The notes: generated from the letters alone by a model not told the origin. Shown: positions 1-7,465, counted from the stretch's first letter. The stretch is 35,771 nucleotides of DNA from JAVBSC01 sp031547305 (GCA_031547305.1 JAVBSC010000094.1:1-35771), one strand, 5' to 3'. Made by a program: numbers and translations.

Positions 1-158
1 TGTTTCTTGTTTGTGGGGCGGCGCCGCCCCCGCGCGCCCCGCGCGGCCGCGCCCCCCGCCCCCCCCCCCACGGCCGTAAATGGGTAAGTGTTGCCTTTTT
101 AGAGGGCCAATATTAAGGACGGAGTCCCCTGATCAAGTAAACGATATTTCCTAATTCC
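1..158. other. GC-only low-complexity tract and gene-free window edge
   Basis: No gene is visible here. Positions 15-30 form a perfect 16-bp palindrome (GGGGCGGC/GCCGCCCC). It is followed by about 40 nt made only of G and C, ending in a C-rich run at about 51-69. The composition is unlike any other spacer in the window. It lies downstream of the U32 gene on the minus strand but has no T-run, so I do not call it a terminator. A short GGAC/GTCC hairpin sits near 118-128. Confidence 0.5.
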
Positions 159-2192
159 CTATAACATCCCGATTTGCCAGTTGAACTCGCTGCTGCGTTT
201 AGGAGTGGGGACTGCTGGGGGCGGGGTTTCGTCGATGTTGATGAAAAAGCTGTAGCCGGCGGCTTCCAGTTCAGGACGGTGGGCGGTCAAATCCAGGGGC
301 CAGGCCGGGTAGATCCAGGTATTGCGGCCGTGGCGGCGAGCCCAGAAATCCTCGCCTTTAGGGCTTTGGAAGGGGTCGCCGGGCTTGAGCGGCTCCACGC
401 CGTGCCTGGTGATGCCCACGGGCCAGTAGCCGGAGAGAGTCAGGCCTAGCGGCAGCGGACTTTGCCTGGGCAGGGCCAGGATATCCTCGCGTCCCAGTTC
501 CGGTCCGATGATGGCGGCGGAAAACCCCAGCCGGGCTATGACCGCCACGGCCGGCCCGTTGCTCAGGTTGCAGAAGGGACCGGCAATAAGGTTCAGGCCG
601 TCCCTGCGCTCGAACAATGCGGCCTGCCAGGGCGCGTTGCAGACAAAAGACCGGGCGCCGCCGGCCAGAGCGGCGTGAAGCTGGCGTTTCAGCGCGTCTT
701 CCTCTTCCGGCCAGATCACCGGGGGCAGCCACCAGAAAATACGGGAGAACAAGGTGCGGGAAACCTCGTCCAAAGCTTTGGGCGAAAGCCACAAGCCACG
801 GGATATGCCGCCGCGCAGGCCTTCCTTGGACGCCTTGCCGCGGGCCAGACCGCCGGCCAGCAAGATGTCCGGCAGACGGGCCGGCTTGGCGGGCCTGGGC
901 AAAGCGGGCTCAAACTCCATAAGCTTGGGGTCCTCTTTGATGCGCGCGTCGCGGCCGTCAAACAAGTCTTTCCACTCCGCCAGCACGGCCTTGAGTTCCG
1001 GCTCGCGCCGGTCGATCAAAAATACGGGAGTGCCGGATTTTGGGGTCTTGTGGCGTGGCGGGGATACAGTCAGGCTGCCGCCCTTGGGGACACGGCGGGT
1101 TACGGATAGGGTATCGTGCCAGGGTTCGTCTTCGTAGCCTATGCGCAGGTAGTCTCCGGGCAGAAGATCGAACCGGGGCTTGAGGATGAAGCGGACGCCT
1201 TTTTCGTTTTTGGCGGCCCGGCCTTTGGCCGGCGTTTCCGCCTGGTCCGGGACCAGCTTGCCGGCCAGCAGGCCGGAGGAAGTCTGGCCGTCCAGGCTGA
1301 CCGGGCTGCCGGAGCGTTGCGGCAGAAAGCGGGCGTGCGTGGTGGGCCGGCCAAGGGCCAGGCCCAGAATGCGCTCCGCCTCGCGCCGCACCGCGGAATC
1401 GCCGGGCTCGTCGCGCAGCATGCGGTAGGCGGTGGTCGCATAATAAACGTAATGCGGGCCTTTGCGGCGTCCTTCAATTTTCCAGGAGGCCAGGCCGGGG
1501 ATATCCAGCAGGGTTTTGGCCAGAACGTCCAGCGAAAGATCCCGGCAGGAAAAAAAGCGTCCTTCCTTGCCCTTTTGGCGGTACAGGCGGCGGCAGGGCT
1601 GCACGCAACGGCCGCGCAGGCCGCTTTTGCCGCCCAGGTAAGCGGACCACCAGCAGCGGCCGGATACGCAAAAGCACAGGGCGCCATGCACGAAAATTTC
1701 CAGCTTCAGCCCTTCCGGCCGGGCCGCGTCCATTTGGCGCACTTCGTCCAAAGAGAGTTCACGCGGCAGAATCACCCTGGAAGCCCCAAGGTCCGCGGCC
1801 GCTTTAAGGGCGGCCTGGTGCGTGACGTTGGCCAGTGTGGAAAGATGCAATTCGCCGGCAAATCCGGCCTGCCGGGCCAGGTCAAAGACCGCCGGGTCCT
1901 GGGCGATCAGGGCGTCCGGGCAGGGCCCGAGGGTGAGGCGGCGGATCATTCGCGTTGCGGCGCCCAACTCCTCCGGTTTGATCAAAGTGTTCAGGGCCAC
2001 AAAGATCTTACGGCCTTCGGAGTGGGCCAGGTCCACCAGGCGGGCCAGATCGCGGGAAGCGAAGTTTTCCGACTGCATGCGGGCGGAAAACTGCTTCAGG
2101 CCCAGATACAGGGCATCCGCCCCGGCGGCCAGGCCGGCCAGGGCGCAGTTGAGATCCCCGGCTGGAGCCAGGATTTCGGGCAGATCAGACAT
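159..2192 (-). CDS. U32 family peptidase / RlhA-like RNA hydroxylation protein
   Basis: This 677-residue protein belongs to peptidase family U32. Characterised members are mostly iron-sulfur RNA- or quinone-hydroxylation factors (RlhA, TrhP, UbiU/UbiV) rather than proteases. The N-terminal half is a TIM-barrel-like U32 domain opening with EILAPAGDLNCALAGLAAGA. The family signature lies at residues 165-183 (EIFVHGALCFCVSGRCWWS). Cys173, Cys180, Cys196, Cys200 and Cys216 are candidate cluster ligands. The length, with a long C-terminal extension, is closer to RlhA/YdcP (about 650 residues) than to TrhP (about 450), so 23S rRNA hydroxylation is the best guess. The ATG is preceded by AAGGTGA at good spacing. 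It is transcribed alone, divergently from the NSS transporter, with its own promoter near 2264-2292. Family membership is certain; the substrate is inferred. Confidence 0.88.
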   Translation of the reverse strand: MSDLPEILAPAGDLNCALAGLAAGADALYLGLKQFSARMQSENFASRDLARLVDLAHSEGRKIFVALNTLIKPEELGAATRMIRRLTLGPCPDALIAQDPAVFDLARQAGFAGELHLSTLANVTHQAALKAAADLGASRVILPRELSLDEVRQMDAARPEGLKLEIFVHGALCFCVSGRCWWSAYLGGKSGLRGRCVQPCRRLYRQKGKEGRFFSCRDLSLDVLAKTLLDIPGLASWKIEGRRKGPHYVYYATTAYRMLRDEPGDSAVRREAERILGLALGRPTTHARFLPQRSGSPVSLDGQTSSGLLAGKLVPDQAETPAKGRAAKNEKGVRFILKPRFDLLPGDYLRIGYEDEPWHDTLSVTRRVPKGGSLTVSPPRHKTPKSGTPVFLIDRREPELKAVLAEWKDLFDGRDARIKEDPKLMEFEPALPRPAKPARLPDILLAGGLARGKASKEGLRGGISRGLWLSPKALDEVSRTLFSRIFWWLPPVIWPEEEDALKRQLHAALAGGARSFVCNAPWQAALFERRDGLNLIAGPFCNLSNGPAVAVIARLGFSAAIIGPELGREDILALPRQSPLPLGLTLSGYWPVGITRHGVEPLKPGDPFQSPKGEDFWARRHGRNTWIYPAWPLDLTAHRPELEAAGYSFFINIDETPPPAVPTPKRSSEFNWQIGML

Positions 2193-2263
2193 TGAAAGTC
2201 ACCTTTGTCAGGCGGTGGGTTAAAAAGCCGCCTTTGCCAAGCTGCTAGTGTTATGAACTGATT

Positions 2264-2292
2264 TTTATATAACTTACCGCCAGTGTATTCAA
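2264..2292 (-). promoter_or_regulatory. Candidate sigma70 promoter of the U32 gene
   Basis: Read on the minus strand, TTGAAT (2292-2287) is followed after 17 nt by TATAAA (2269-2264). This would start transcription about 65-70 nt upstream of the U32 ATG. It was found by eye. Confidence 0.4.
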
Positions 2293-2312
2293 GGGCAAAA
2301 GTTTACGCTGTT

Positions 2313-2341
2313 TTGACAGCCATGCTCCGCTAGGTTATGCA
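2313..2341 (+). promoter_or_regulatory. Candidate sigma70 promoter of the NSS transporter
   Basis: A perfect -35 box TTGACA (2313-2318) is followed after 17 nt by TATGCA (2336-2341), a weak -10. The implied leader is about 35 nt, ending in the GAGGAG ribosome site of the transporter. Confidence 0.4.
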
Positions 2342-2382
2342 ACGCGAATTGATTCCGGATTCAACAACAAGAGGAGCTTTTT

Positions 2383-3762
2383 ATGAGCAAACCGGAGAGA
2401 GAGAGCCTGGGAAGCCGTCTGGGTTTTTTGTTTCTTGCGGCCGGCTGCGCCATAGGCCTGGGCAATGTCTGGCGTTTTCCATTTATTACCGGGCAATACG
2501 GCGGGGCGGCCTTTGTGCTGTTCTATCTGCTCTTTCTGGTGTTTCTGGCGTTACCGATCCTGGTCATGGAATTTTCCGTTGGCCGGGCCTCGCGCCTGAA
2601 CATCGGCGGAGCCTTCAAAAAGCTCTGCCCGCAGCGCCCCGGCTGGCAAATCTTCGGCTATCTGGGCATCTGCGGCAACTACCTGCTCATGATGTTCTAC
2701 ACCACGGTTTGCGGCTGGATGCTCGCCTACTGCTGGTACATAGCCGGCGGACAGCTCAGCGGCCTTTCGCCGGAGGCGGTCGGCGCGTTCTTCGGGGGCA
2801 GCCTGGAAAGCCCGTATGTCCAGGTGGCCTGGATGGTCGTGTCCGTAATCCTGGGGTACTGGGTGTGTTCCCTGGGCCTGCGCAACGGGGTGGAGCGCAT
2901 TACCAAGGCCATGATGAGCGGGCTTTTCGCCATCATTATAGTTCTGGTGGTCCGCTCCGTGACACTGCCCGGCGCCTGGGAGGGCATAAAGTTCTATCTT
3001 ATGCCGGACTTCGGCAAGCTGATGGACCAGGGCCTGGGCAAAAGCCTGTACGCGGCTCTTGGCCAGGCCTTTTTCACCATGAGCATCGGCATAGGCAGCA
3101 TGAGCATATTCGGCAGCTACCTGAACAAAGAACGCACCCTGACCGGTGAATCCGTAAATATTATGATCCTGGACACCTTTGTGGCCATTATGTCCGGCCT
3201 GGTGATTTTTCCGGCCTGCTTCGCCTTTGGCGTCAACCCGGATGCCGGGCCGGGACTGATCTTTGTAACCCTGCCCAATATTTTCAACCATATGCCTCTG
3301 GGGCAGTTGTGGGGGGTGCTGTTTTTCGTGTTCATGAGTTTTGCCGCCCTGTCCACGGTTATCGCGGTATTTGAGAATATCGTGTCCTTCGGCATTGACG
3401 TGCTCGGGCTGAACCGCCGGTCTTCCGTGCTGATCAACGCGGCGATCACGATTGTCCTTTCCCTGCCCTGCTCCCTGGGCTTCAACGCCCTCAAGAACAT
3501 AACCCCCATGGGACCTGGCACGAACATCCTGGACCTGGAAGATTTTATCCTGAGCAACAACCTGCTGCCCCTGGGCGCGCTGGTGTTTCTGCTCTTCTGC
3601 ACCATGCGCTATGGTTGGGGCTGGGACAACTTCATTGCAGAGGCGGACACGGGCAACGGACTTAAATTCCCAAAATTCCTGAAAACTTATTTTCAGTATG
3701 TGGTGCCGGTGATTATGGTGGCCATTTTCATTCAAGGGTATTACGGCGTGTTTTTTAAGTAA
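2383..3762 (+). CDS. Sodium-dependent transporter, NSS/SNF family (LeuT fold)
   Basis: This is a 459-residue inner-membrane symporter that imports an amino acid or similar solute with Na+. The TM1 family hallmark is plain at residues 16-35: a GLGNVWRFPF motif whose Asn26 corresponds to the LeuT Na+-binding Asn27, followed by GGAAF. The next helix ends in MEFSVGRAS, the usual loop motif. Hydrophobic segments continue through the protein. The length matches the short bacterial members (MhsT and Tyt1 types, about 450 residues, often 11 helices) rather than LeuT. A GAGGAG ribosome site lies 7 nt before the ATG. The gene is monocistronic, with a candidate terminator about 95 nt past the stop. The substrate cannot be read from the sequence. 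Confidence 0.92.
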   Translation: MSKPERESLGSRLGFLFLAAGCAIGLGNVWRFPFITGQYGGAAFVLFYLLFLVFLALPILVMEFSVGRASRLNIGGAFKKLCPQRPGWQIFGYLGICGNYLLMMFYTTVCGWMLAYCWYIAGGQLSGLSPEAVGAFFGGSLESPYVQVAWMVVSVILGYWVCSLGLRNGVERITKAMMSGLFAIIIVLVVRSVTLPGAWEGIKFYLMPDFGKLMDQGLGKSLYAALGQAFFTMSIGIGSMSIFGSYLNKERTLTGESVNIMILDTFVAIMSGLVIFPACFAFGVNPDAGPGLIFVTLPNIFNHMPLGQLWGVLFFVFMSFAALSTVIAVFENIVSFGIDVLGLNRRSSVLINAAITIVLSLPCSLGFNALKNITPMGPGTNILDLEDFILSNNLLPLGALVFLLFCTMRYGWGWDNFIAEADTGNGLKFPKFLKTYFQYVVPVIMVAIFIQGYYGVFFK

Positions 3763-3821
3763 CCGCGTCGGGATGACTCTTTGCCCGTCTTCCCGCGGCG
3801 GGAGCCGCCGTCAGCTCAGGC

Positions 3822-3847
3822 AGGGCATTTCAAAGTTGGAATGCCCT
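3822..3847. repeat. Dispersed intergenic palindrome (copy 1)
   Basis: AGGGCATT (3822-3829) and AATGCCCT (3840-3847) flank the core TCAAAGTTGG. The core resembles palindromes at 9462-9480, 10506-10540, 11701-11726 and 11805-11826, all in spacers. Confidence 0.5.
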
Positions 3848-3854
3848 AATCTGA

Positions 3855-3892
3855 CCCGCGTTTCGGTTTCATCCGGGCGCGGGCTGTTTTTT
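3855..3892 (+). terminator. Candidate intrinsic terminator after the NSS transporter
   Basis: CCCGCG (3855-3860) pairs with CGCGGG (3878-3883), followed directly by CTGTTTTTT. The stem is short and the loop long (17 nt), but the T-run is the best in any spacer of the window. Confidence 0.5.
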
Positions 3893-3949
3893 ACCGATCC
3901 GCTCCGATTTTTTTAGTCCCTGGGAGAAATGTCGAAAACACGCTGGACT

Positions 3950-3977
3950 TTGTCTGAAAAAGATGAATATATATTAT
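3950..3977 (+). promoter_or_regulatory. Candidate promoter of the 163-residue hypothetical gene
   Basis: TTGTCT (3950-3955), a 16-nt spacer and TATTAT (3972-3977) sit in the most AT-rich part of the spacer, about 80 nt before the start codon. An overlapping TATATT at 3975-3980 is an alternative -10. Confidence 0.3.
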
Positions 3978-4057
3978 ATTGAACCACAATAATCCCGCGC
4001 GTCCGCCAGGATTCGCGGCAACACCGCCGCCTTGCGGCTGAATCAAAGGAGAGCGTA

Positions 4058-4549
4058 ATGTCCTTCAACCTGAAAAAGCACATCATGGATTACATGGACC
4101 ACGGCGACAGCAAGGCAAAACGCGCTGGCGGCGGCTGCGTGGCCAGAATTGATGAAGGAAACGACCAGGCGCACGAAGAGCTGATGAAGATCAAGTCCGT
4201 GCTCAAAGGCTACATGCAGGATCTGCCGGAGGGCTATGAAATGCACGTGTTGGGCTGCTGCGACGGAACGGCCCAGGACCAGGTGATTTTTGTGCTCGGC
4301 CGGGAAATGTCCTACCGCGACAAGGCTTCCTTTGCCGTATTTGACGACTACACCCGCATTGAGCACATAACCAGGCAGGCGCCGTACCTCAAATTCACTC
4401 TGTCGCCCAAATGCAGCACGCTGCTGGCCGTGATTGACGTTCCGGCCGGGCACAAGACGGAAAAAGAAATCCCCTTCAGCGACGATTACGAAGGCGTTGT
4501 GTCCGACCTGGTCAAAAAGTACGCCGGCATTATATTCCCGGTGGATTGA
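4058..4549 (+). CDS. Hypothetical protein, 163 residues
   Basis: I do not recognise this protein. It is predicted soluble, with no signal peptide or membrane segment. The start is well supported by AAAGGAGAG six nt before the ATG. The N-terminus is charged (MSFNLKKHIMDYMDHGD), followed by a Gly-Gly-Gly-Cys stretch. Further on come a Cys-Cys pair in LGCCDGTAQDQVIF and a single Cys in LSPKCSTLL. The rest alternates short strands and helices and ends in a hydrophobic YAGIIFPVD. Codon use matches the neighbouring real genes. It stands alone between a promoter-like stretch and a hairpin (4563-4580), and converges on the small minus-strand cassette. Confidence 0.75.
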   Translation: MSFNLKKHIMDYMDHGDSKAKRAGGGCVARIDEGNDQAHEELMKIKSVLKGYMQDLPEGYEMHVLGCCDGTAQDQVIFVLGREMSYRDKASFAVFDDYTRIEHITRQAPYLKFTLSPKCSTLLAVIDVPAGHKTEKEIPFSDDYEGVVSDLVKKYAGIIFPVD

Positions 4550-4562
4550 CCACGGATGGCCA

Positions 4563-4580
4563 TTGCCGGATTACCGGCAA
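4563..4580. terminator. Perfect 7-bp hairpin after the 163-residue gene
   Basis: TTGCCGG (4563-4569), loop ATTA and CCGGCAA (4574-4580) start 14 nt past the stop codon. There is no T-run, so terminator activity is only possible. It abuts the long inverted repeat that follows. Confidence 0.35.
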
Positions 4581-4681
4581 AGGCATGTATTCACGCGTGC
4601 GCGGGAATGACCTAAGAGTATTGCAACGCAGCGAAATTACTCAACGGTCATTCCGCCCTAAAGCGGGGATTCATGCCTTTT
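4579..4681. repeat. MITE-like imperfect inverted repeat, about 103 bp
   Basis: The left arm 4579-4612 (AAAGGCATG, then ATTC, ending GGGAATGACC) is an imperfect reverse complement of the right arm 4646-4681 (GGTCATTCC, GCGGGGATTCATGCCTTT). About 33 nt separate the arms. The GTCATTCC...GGGATTC style resembles small non-autonomous intergenic repeats of other bacteria. It lies between convergent genes and its right end runs into TTTTTCTTTT, so it could also end transcription on the plus strand. Confidence 0.55.
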
Positions 4682-4730
4682 TCTTTTATCCCCCGGGTTT
4701 ATCCGCAGTCTGGAGGCAGCGTACGCCGCT

Positions 4731-4931
4731 TCACTGGAAAGGCCGGACTTTCGGGGCGTCCTTGTCCACAGTGGCCAGCGCGGACATGATGCGCAAAAGC
4801 GCGCCGGCCCGCACGCCGGCGGCCAGCGCTATGATAAAATCCGGATTGGCGCCGTTGTACATGGGAGAACAATAGTTCGCATACGAACTATTATCAAATA
4901 CCATTTCCATTTTGGGACGGAACACGTTCAT
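4731..4931 (-). CDS. Small hypothetical protein, 66 residues
   Basis: I do not recognise this protein. Coding is supported by strongly G/C-biased third positions from about residue 28 on, by an in-frame stop four codons upstream of the ATG, and by its place 36 nt behind another minus-strand gene. The C-terminal half contains a small-residue hydrophobic stretch (FIIALAAGVRAGALLRIMSAL) that could be an amphipathic or membrane helix. No Shine-Dalgarno sequence is visible, so translation may be coupled, or the ORF may be the remnant of a longer gene. A perfect 9-bp inverted repeat (4871-4892) lies inside its 5' part. Confidence 0.42.
   Translation of the reverse strand: MNVFRPKMEMVFDNSSYANYCSPMYNGANPDFIIALAAGVRAGALLRIMSALATVDKDAPKVRPFQ
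4871..4892. repeat. Perfect 22-bp dyad inside the small ORF
   Basis: AATAGTTCG (4871-4879), CATA and CGAACTATT (4884-4892). It is AT-rich, unlike the surrounding coding sequence, and could be an operator or an mRNA hairpin. Confidence 0.4.
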
Positions 4932-4967
4932 CTTGTGAAATTACCAGAAATAACGCCTTGTTGCAGG

Positions 4968-5282
4968 CTAAGGCACTGGAGGTTCAGCCCGGCTTTTGGC
5001 AGCGCTTATTTTTTCCGCCTGCCAGCCGGCCAGCTTACGGCAGACTTCGGCCAGGAATTCGTCGGTCAGGGGGCATCCCGCGGACACGGTACAGCCGCCA
5101 GCCTGCAGGGCCGGCTCGCGGCCGGAAAGACCGTGCCGGGATATTTCCAAAAAACAGCTTACGGTGTGCACTTCCGCGTCCACGCCATACTCGGCCAGAT
5201 GGCGGCGGAGCAGACGTTCGGCCTCCATAAGCCGGCCATTGTCCACATCCAGAAGGCGAAGGATCAGTTTGTCGTTTTCCAT
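4968..5282 (-). CDS. Hypothetical protein, 104 residues
   Basis: I do not recognise this protein. It is predicted soluble, with an alternating strand/helix pattern: LILRLLDVD, a helix rich in Glu/Arg/Leu, EVHTVSCFLEI, a Cys-containing GGCTVSAGCPLTDEFL, and a final helix. This could suit a small alpha/beta (thioredoxin-like or ferredoxin-like) fold, but there is no CxxC. An in-frame TAA four codons upstream fixes the ATG as the first available start; the ribosome site is weak. It begins 25 nt after the stop of the upstream 123-residue gene, so the two are probably co-transcribed. Confidence 0.6.
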   Translation of the reverse strand: MENDKLILRLLDVDNGRLMEAERLLRRHLAEYGVDAEVHTVSCFLEISRHGLSGREPALQAGGCTVSAGCPLTDEFLAEVCRKLAGWQAEKISAAKSRAEPPVP

Positions 5283-5307
5283 CCGCTGATTTTAGCGTGA
5301 AACCGCT

Positions 5308-5679
5308 TTACCAGGCAATGGTCAGAGCAATGATTTTGGGATTGCGCAGGATCGAGTTCTTCACCCCGCCAGCGCCATCCAGAGCCAGGGAATAAGTGTC
5401 GTAATTCACGGAGCAGACAAAGCCGCGCGCCGCAATCCTTTGGCCGGCCTCGCTGATGTATTTGCCGCACTCGCGCTCGTCCGCGTAGTCCGCCACCTCA
5501 AACTTGACGACAATGGAATTCTCCCCCCGGCCGCCGGCCTCGCGGATCAACCGGGCAATCTCCGGAAAATAGCGCCCCAGCACGACGGAATCGACCGCGG
5601 GATCCGCTTTAAGCATGGCCTTTGCGTTATTCTTAAATTCCCTTGCCTGGGGGAAGGAAGACATATCAAAAACAACCAT
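5308..5679 (-). CDS. Hypothetical protein, 123 residues
   Basis: I do not recognise this protein. The open frame extends upstream to 5784, but GGAG lies 6 nt before the ATG at 5679 and the coding-like sequence begins there (MVVFDMSSFPQAREF). It is predicted soluble, with Arg/Glu-rich helices and a C-terminal region (SVNYDTYSLALDGAGG, then NPKIIALTIAW) of strand character. It is the first gene of a likely minus-strand trio (123, 104 and 66 residues). No domain suggests a function. Confidence 0.6.
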   Translation of the reverse strand: MVVFDMSSFPQAREFKNNAKAMLKADPAVDSVVLGRYFPEIARLIREAGGRGENSIVVKFEVADYADERECGKYISEAGQRIAARGFVCSVNYDTYSLALDGAGGVKNSILRNPKIIALTIAW

Positions 5680-5839
5680 CGCATACTCCGTTTTTGTCAA
5701 TTGGACTTCCCCGGTCAGCCGACGGGGAGTGCTCCAAAGCCGCCGCGGCCACCGGACAGAGCTTGAAAGGACCTGGTCCGCCAAACTCTTCCAGGCCTTT
5801 TCATCATGCTTGCCTTACTTAGATCCGCAAGCCTTCACG

Positions 5840-5874
5840 GGCGGCATGCAAAGGGCCGGCGCCCGCATGCCGCC
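5840..5874. terminator. Strong hairpin just past the sulfatase-like gene
   Basis: GGCGGCATGC (5840-5849) pairs perfectly with GCATGCCGCC (5865-5874). Inside it, GGGC/GCCC pair around a CGGC loop. It begins 17 nt past the stop of the sulfatase-like gene (5892). No T-run follows on the minus strand, so it may be a 3' stabiliser or a factor-assisted stop rather than a classical intrinsic terminator. Confidence 0.4.
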
Positions 5875-5891
5875 AAGCCTCCCAGGCGCTT

Positions 5892-7439
5892 TTACGAACT
5901 CCTCAGCTCTCCGATGTACAGTTTCAGCATTTGCAGCAGTTCCTTGGCTTTTGCCGGCTCTTTTTCGATGATGTTTTCCAGTTGGCGGGGATCCTTGCGG
6001 CGGTCGTACATTTCGTCTTTTTCCGGCAGGATTACTTCCGCTCCCGGGGTACAGGTCCACATTTCCTCTTTCATGACCAGGGCGGCGGAGACCTTGCCGG
6101 CCGCGCCGCCCTGATAAATGTTGTCAAAAAAGAGTTTTCCCATTTCCTGGGCCGTGGGGATTTCCCGCAGCCAGTGGATGTAGGTGTAATCCTCGGTGAT
6201 CAGGGACCAGGAAAAACCGTAGTATCCGGATATGGCGATGTCGCGGATTTTGTCCGCCTCGCCTCGGGCCAGTGGCAGCAGGCTTACGCCTTGCATGTCG
6301 GAGGCGGAGTAAGAGTTGATGGCCTCGTGCCCGCGTTCCCTAAGGGCGGCTTCACCGTAGAGGCCCAGGCCGTCCAGTATGGTCGGGGCGATGTCGCAGG
6401 ACTGGGTGAAGGCTTTTACGCGTCTTCCGCCGGCCACGCCGGGCATACGGATGATCAGCGGCACGTGGGAGGTTTCCTCGTATGGCCAGGGCCGGCACTT
6501 GCGAAGGATGCCGTGACCGTGCGCGCCTTCGCCCATGGGCTGGCCGTGGTCGCTGGTCAGGATGACGATGGTGTTATCGTCCAGGCCCAGGGTGCGGATC
6601 TTGTCCAGGATTTTTCCCATCCATTTGTCCGCATTGGTCACTTTTTCCGCATGCAGGGCGCGGGCGTGCTCGCATTCGCGGGGGGTCATAAATCCTTCCA
6701 CGTCCGCCTGGGGAGCCAGGACTATGGGGTTGCCGTCATAGTCCGGATCATAGGGACAGGGACGTTTTTCCCATACCGAAGGCGCGTCCCAAGGCTCATG
6801 AGGATCAAAGCAGTCAACCCAGAGGAAAAAGGGACGGGAGGGATCCCGATGGTGTTCCAGCCAGTGCTCCGCTTCGCGGGCCACGGCCGCGGCGTAGCTG
6901 TCTTCGTCGCCGCGCCAGTTCTGGCGCAGGTGTAAAAAGGCCTTCAACTCGCGCAGCATGCCCTGGAGCAGGGGGTGATCCTTCATTTTGGCCGCGGCCT
7001 TGCACGTATAGTTGAGCGGATCCAGGTCCGCCTGGAGCGGGGTATGGTTCAGCAGATATTCGTGGTCCAACTCATGGTTGGAGCAGAAGCTCACATAGTC
7101 GAAGCCCCTGGTATAACCGTACTTGGGCAATTGCAGAGGGGGGGAATCATAAATCAGAGCGCTTTGAATCTCCCGCCCCCAAATGATATCCGTAACGGAA
7201 GTATCTTCTGTTTCCAGGGGCTTCCATCCTCCGAAAGGCAGGGTGAAGCGGCCGGTCATCATGGCCCGGCGGCAGGGAATGGTGGGCAGGCCCTCGGTGT
7301 AGGCGTTTTCAAAAAGCACGCCCTGCTGGGCCAGACGGTCGATGCTTGGGGTCTTTATCCAGGTGTTTCCGTAGCAGCCCACGTAATCCACACCCAGAGT
7401 ATCCATCATAATAAAGACCACGTTGTAGGTTTTTTTCAT
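5892..7439 (-). CDS. Sulfatase-like hydrolase (alkaline phosphatase superfamily)
   Basis: This 515-residue protein is a sulfatase-family member of the alkaline phosphatase superfamily. The N-terminal strand VVFIMMDTLGVDYVGCYG gives metal ligand Asp13. The nucleophile loop is at residues 51-64 (LPTIPCRRAMMTGR). The TSDHG motif gives Asp297 and His298. Aligned to the CxPSR sulfatase signature, the position of the Cys/Ser that becomes formylglycine is Thr53 (TxPCR). A classical formylglycine sulfatase is therefore unlikely, and a phosphatase, phosphodiesterase or transferase with a Thr nucleophile is possible. There is no signal peptide, so it is cytoplasmic. GGAGG lies 5-6 nt before the ATG. 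It follows the TRAP permease by 26 nt, which implies that the imported solute is its substrate or leads to it. Confidence 0.85.
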   Translation of the reverse strand: MKKTYNVVFIMMDTLGVDYVGCYGNTWIKTPSIDRLAQQGVLFENAYTEGLPTIPCRRAMMTGRFTLPFGGWKPLETEDTSVTDIIWGREIQSALIYDSPPLQLPKYGYTRGFDYVSFCSNHELDHEYLLNHTPLQADLDPLNYTCKAAAKMKDHPLLQGMLRELKAFLHLRQNWRGDEDSYAAAVAREAEHWLEHHRDPSRPFFLWVDCFDPHEPWDAPSVWEKRPCPYDPDYDGNPIVLAPQADVEGFMTPRECEHARALHAEKVTNADKWMGKILDKIRTLGLDDNTIVILTSDHGQPMGEGAHGHGILRKCRPWPYEETSHVPLIIRMPGVAGGRRVKAFTQSCDIAPTILDGLGLYGEAALRERGHEAINSYSASDMQGVSLLPLARGEADKIRDIAISGYYGFSWSLITEDYTYIHWLREIPTAQEMGKLFFDNIYQGGAAGKVSAALVMKEEMWTCTPGAEVILPEKDEMYDRRKDPRQLENIIEKEPAKAKELLQMLKLYIGELRSS

Positions 7440-7465
7440 ATATCCTCCAATAAATTATAGTAATT

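Larger units (their letters stand above)
3763..4057. other. Gene-free spacer with a dispersed palindrome, terminator and promoter
   Basis: No coding potential is seen. In order it holds a GC-rich CCGCGGCGGGAGCCGCCG stretch, a dispersed palindrome (3822-3847), a candidate terminator (3855-3892) and an AT-rich promoter region (3950-3977) for the next gene. Confidence 0.5.
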
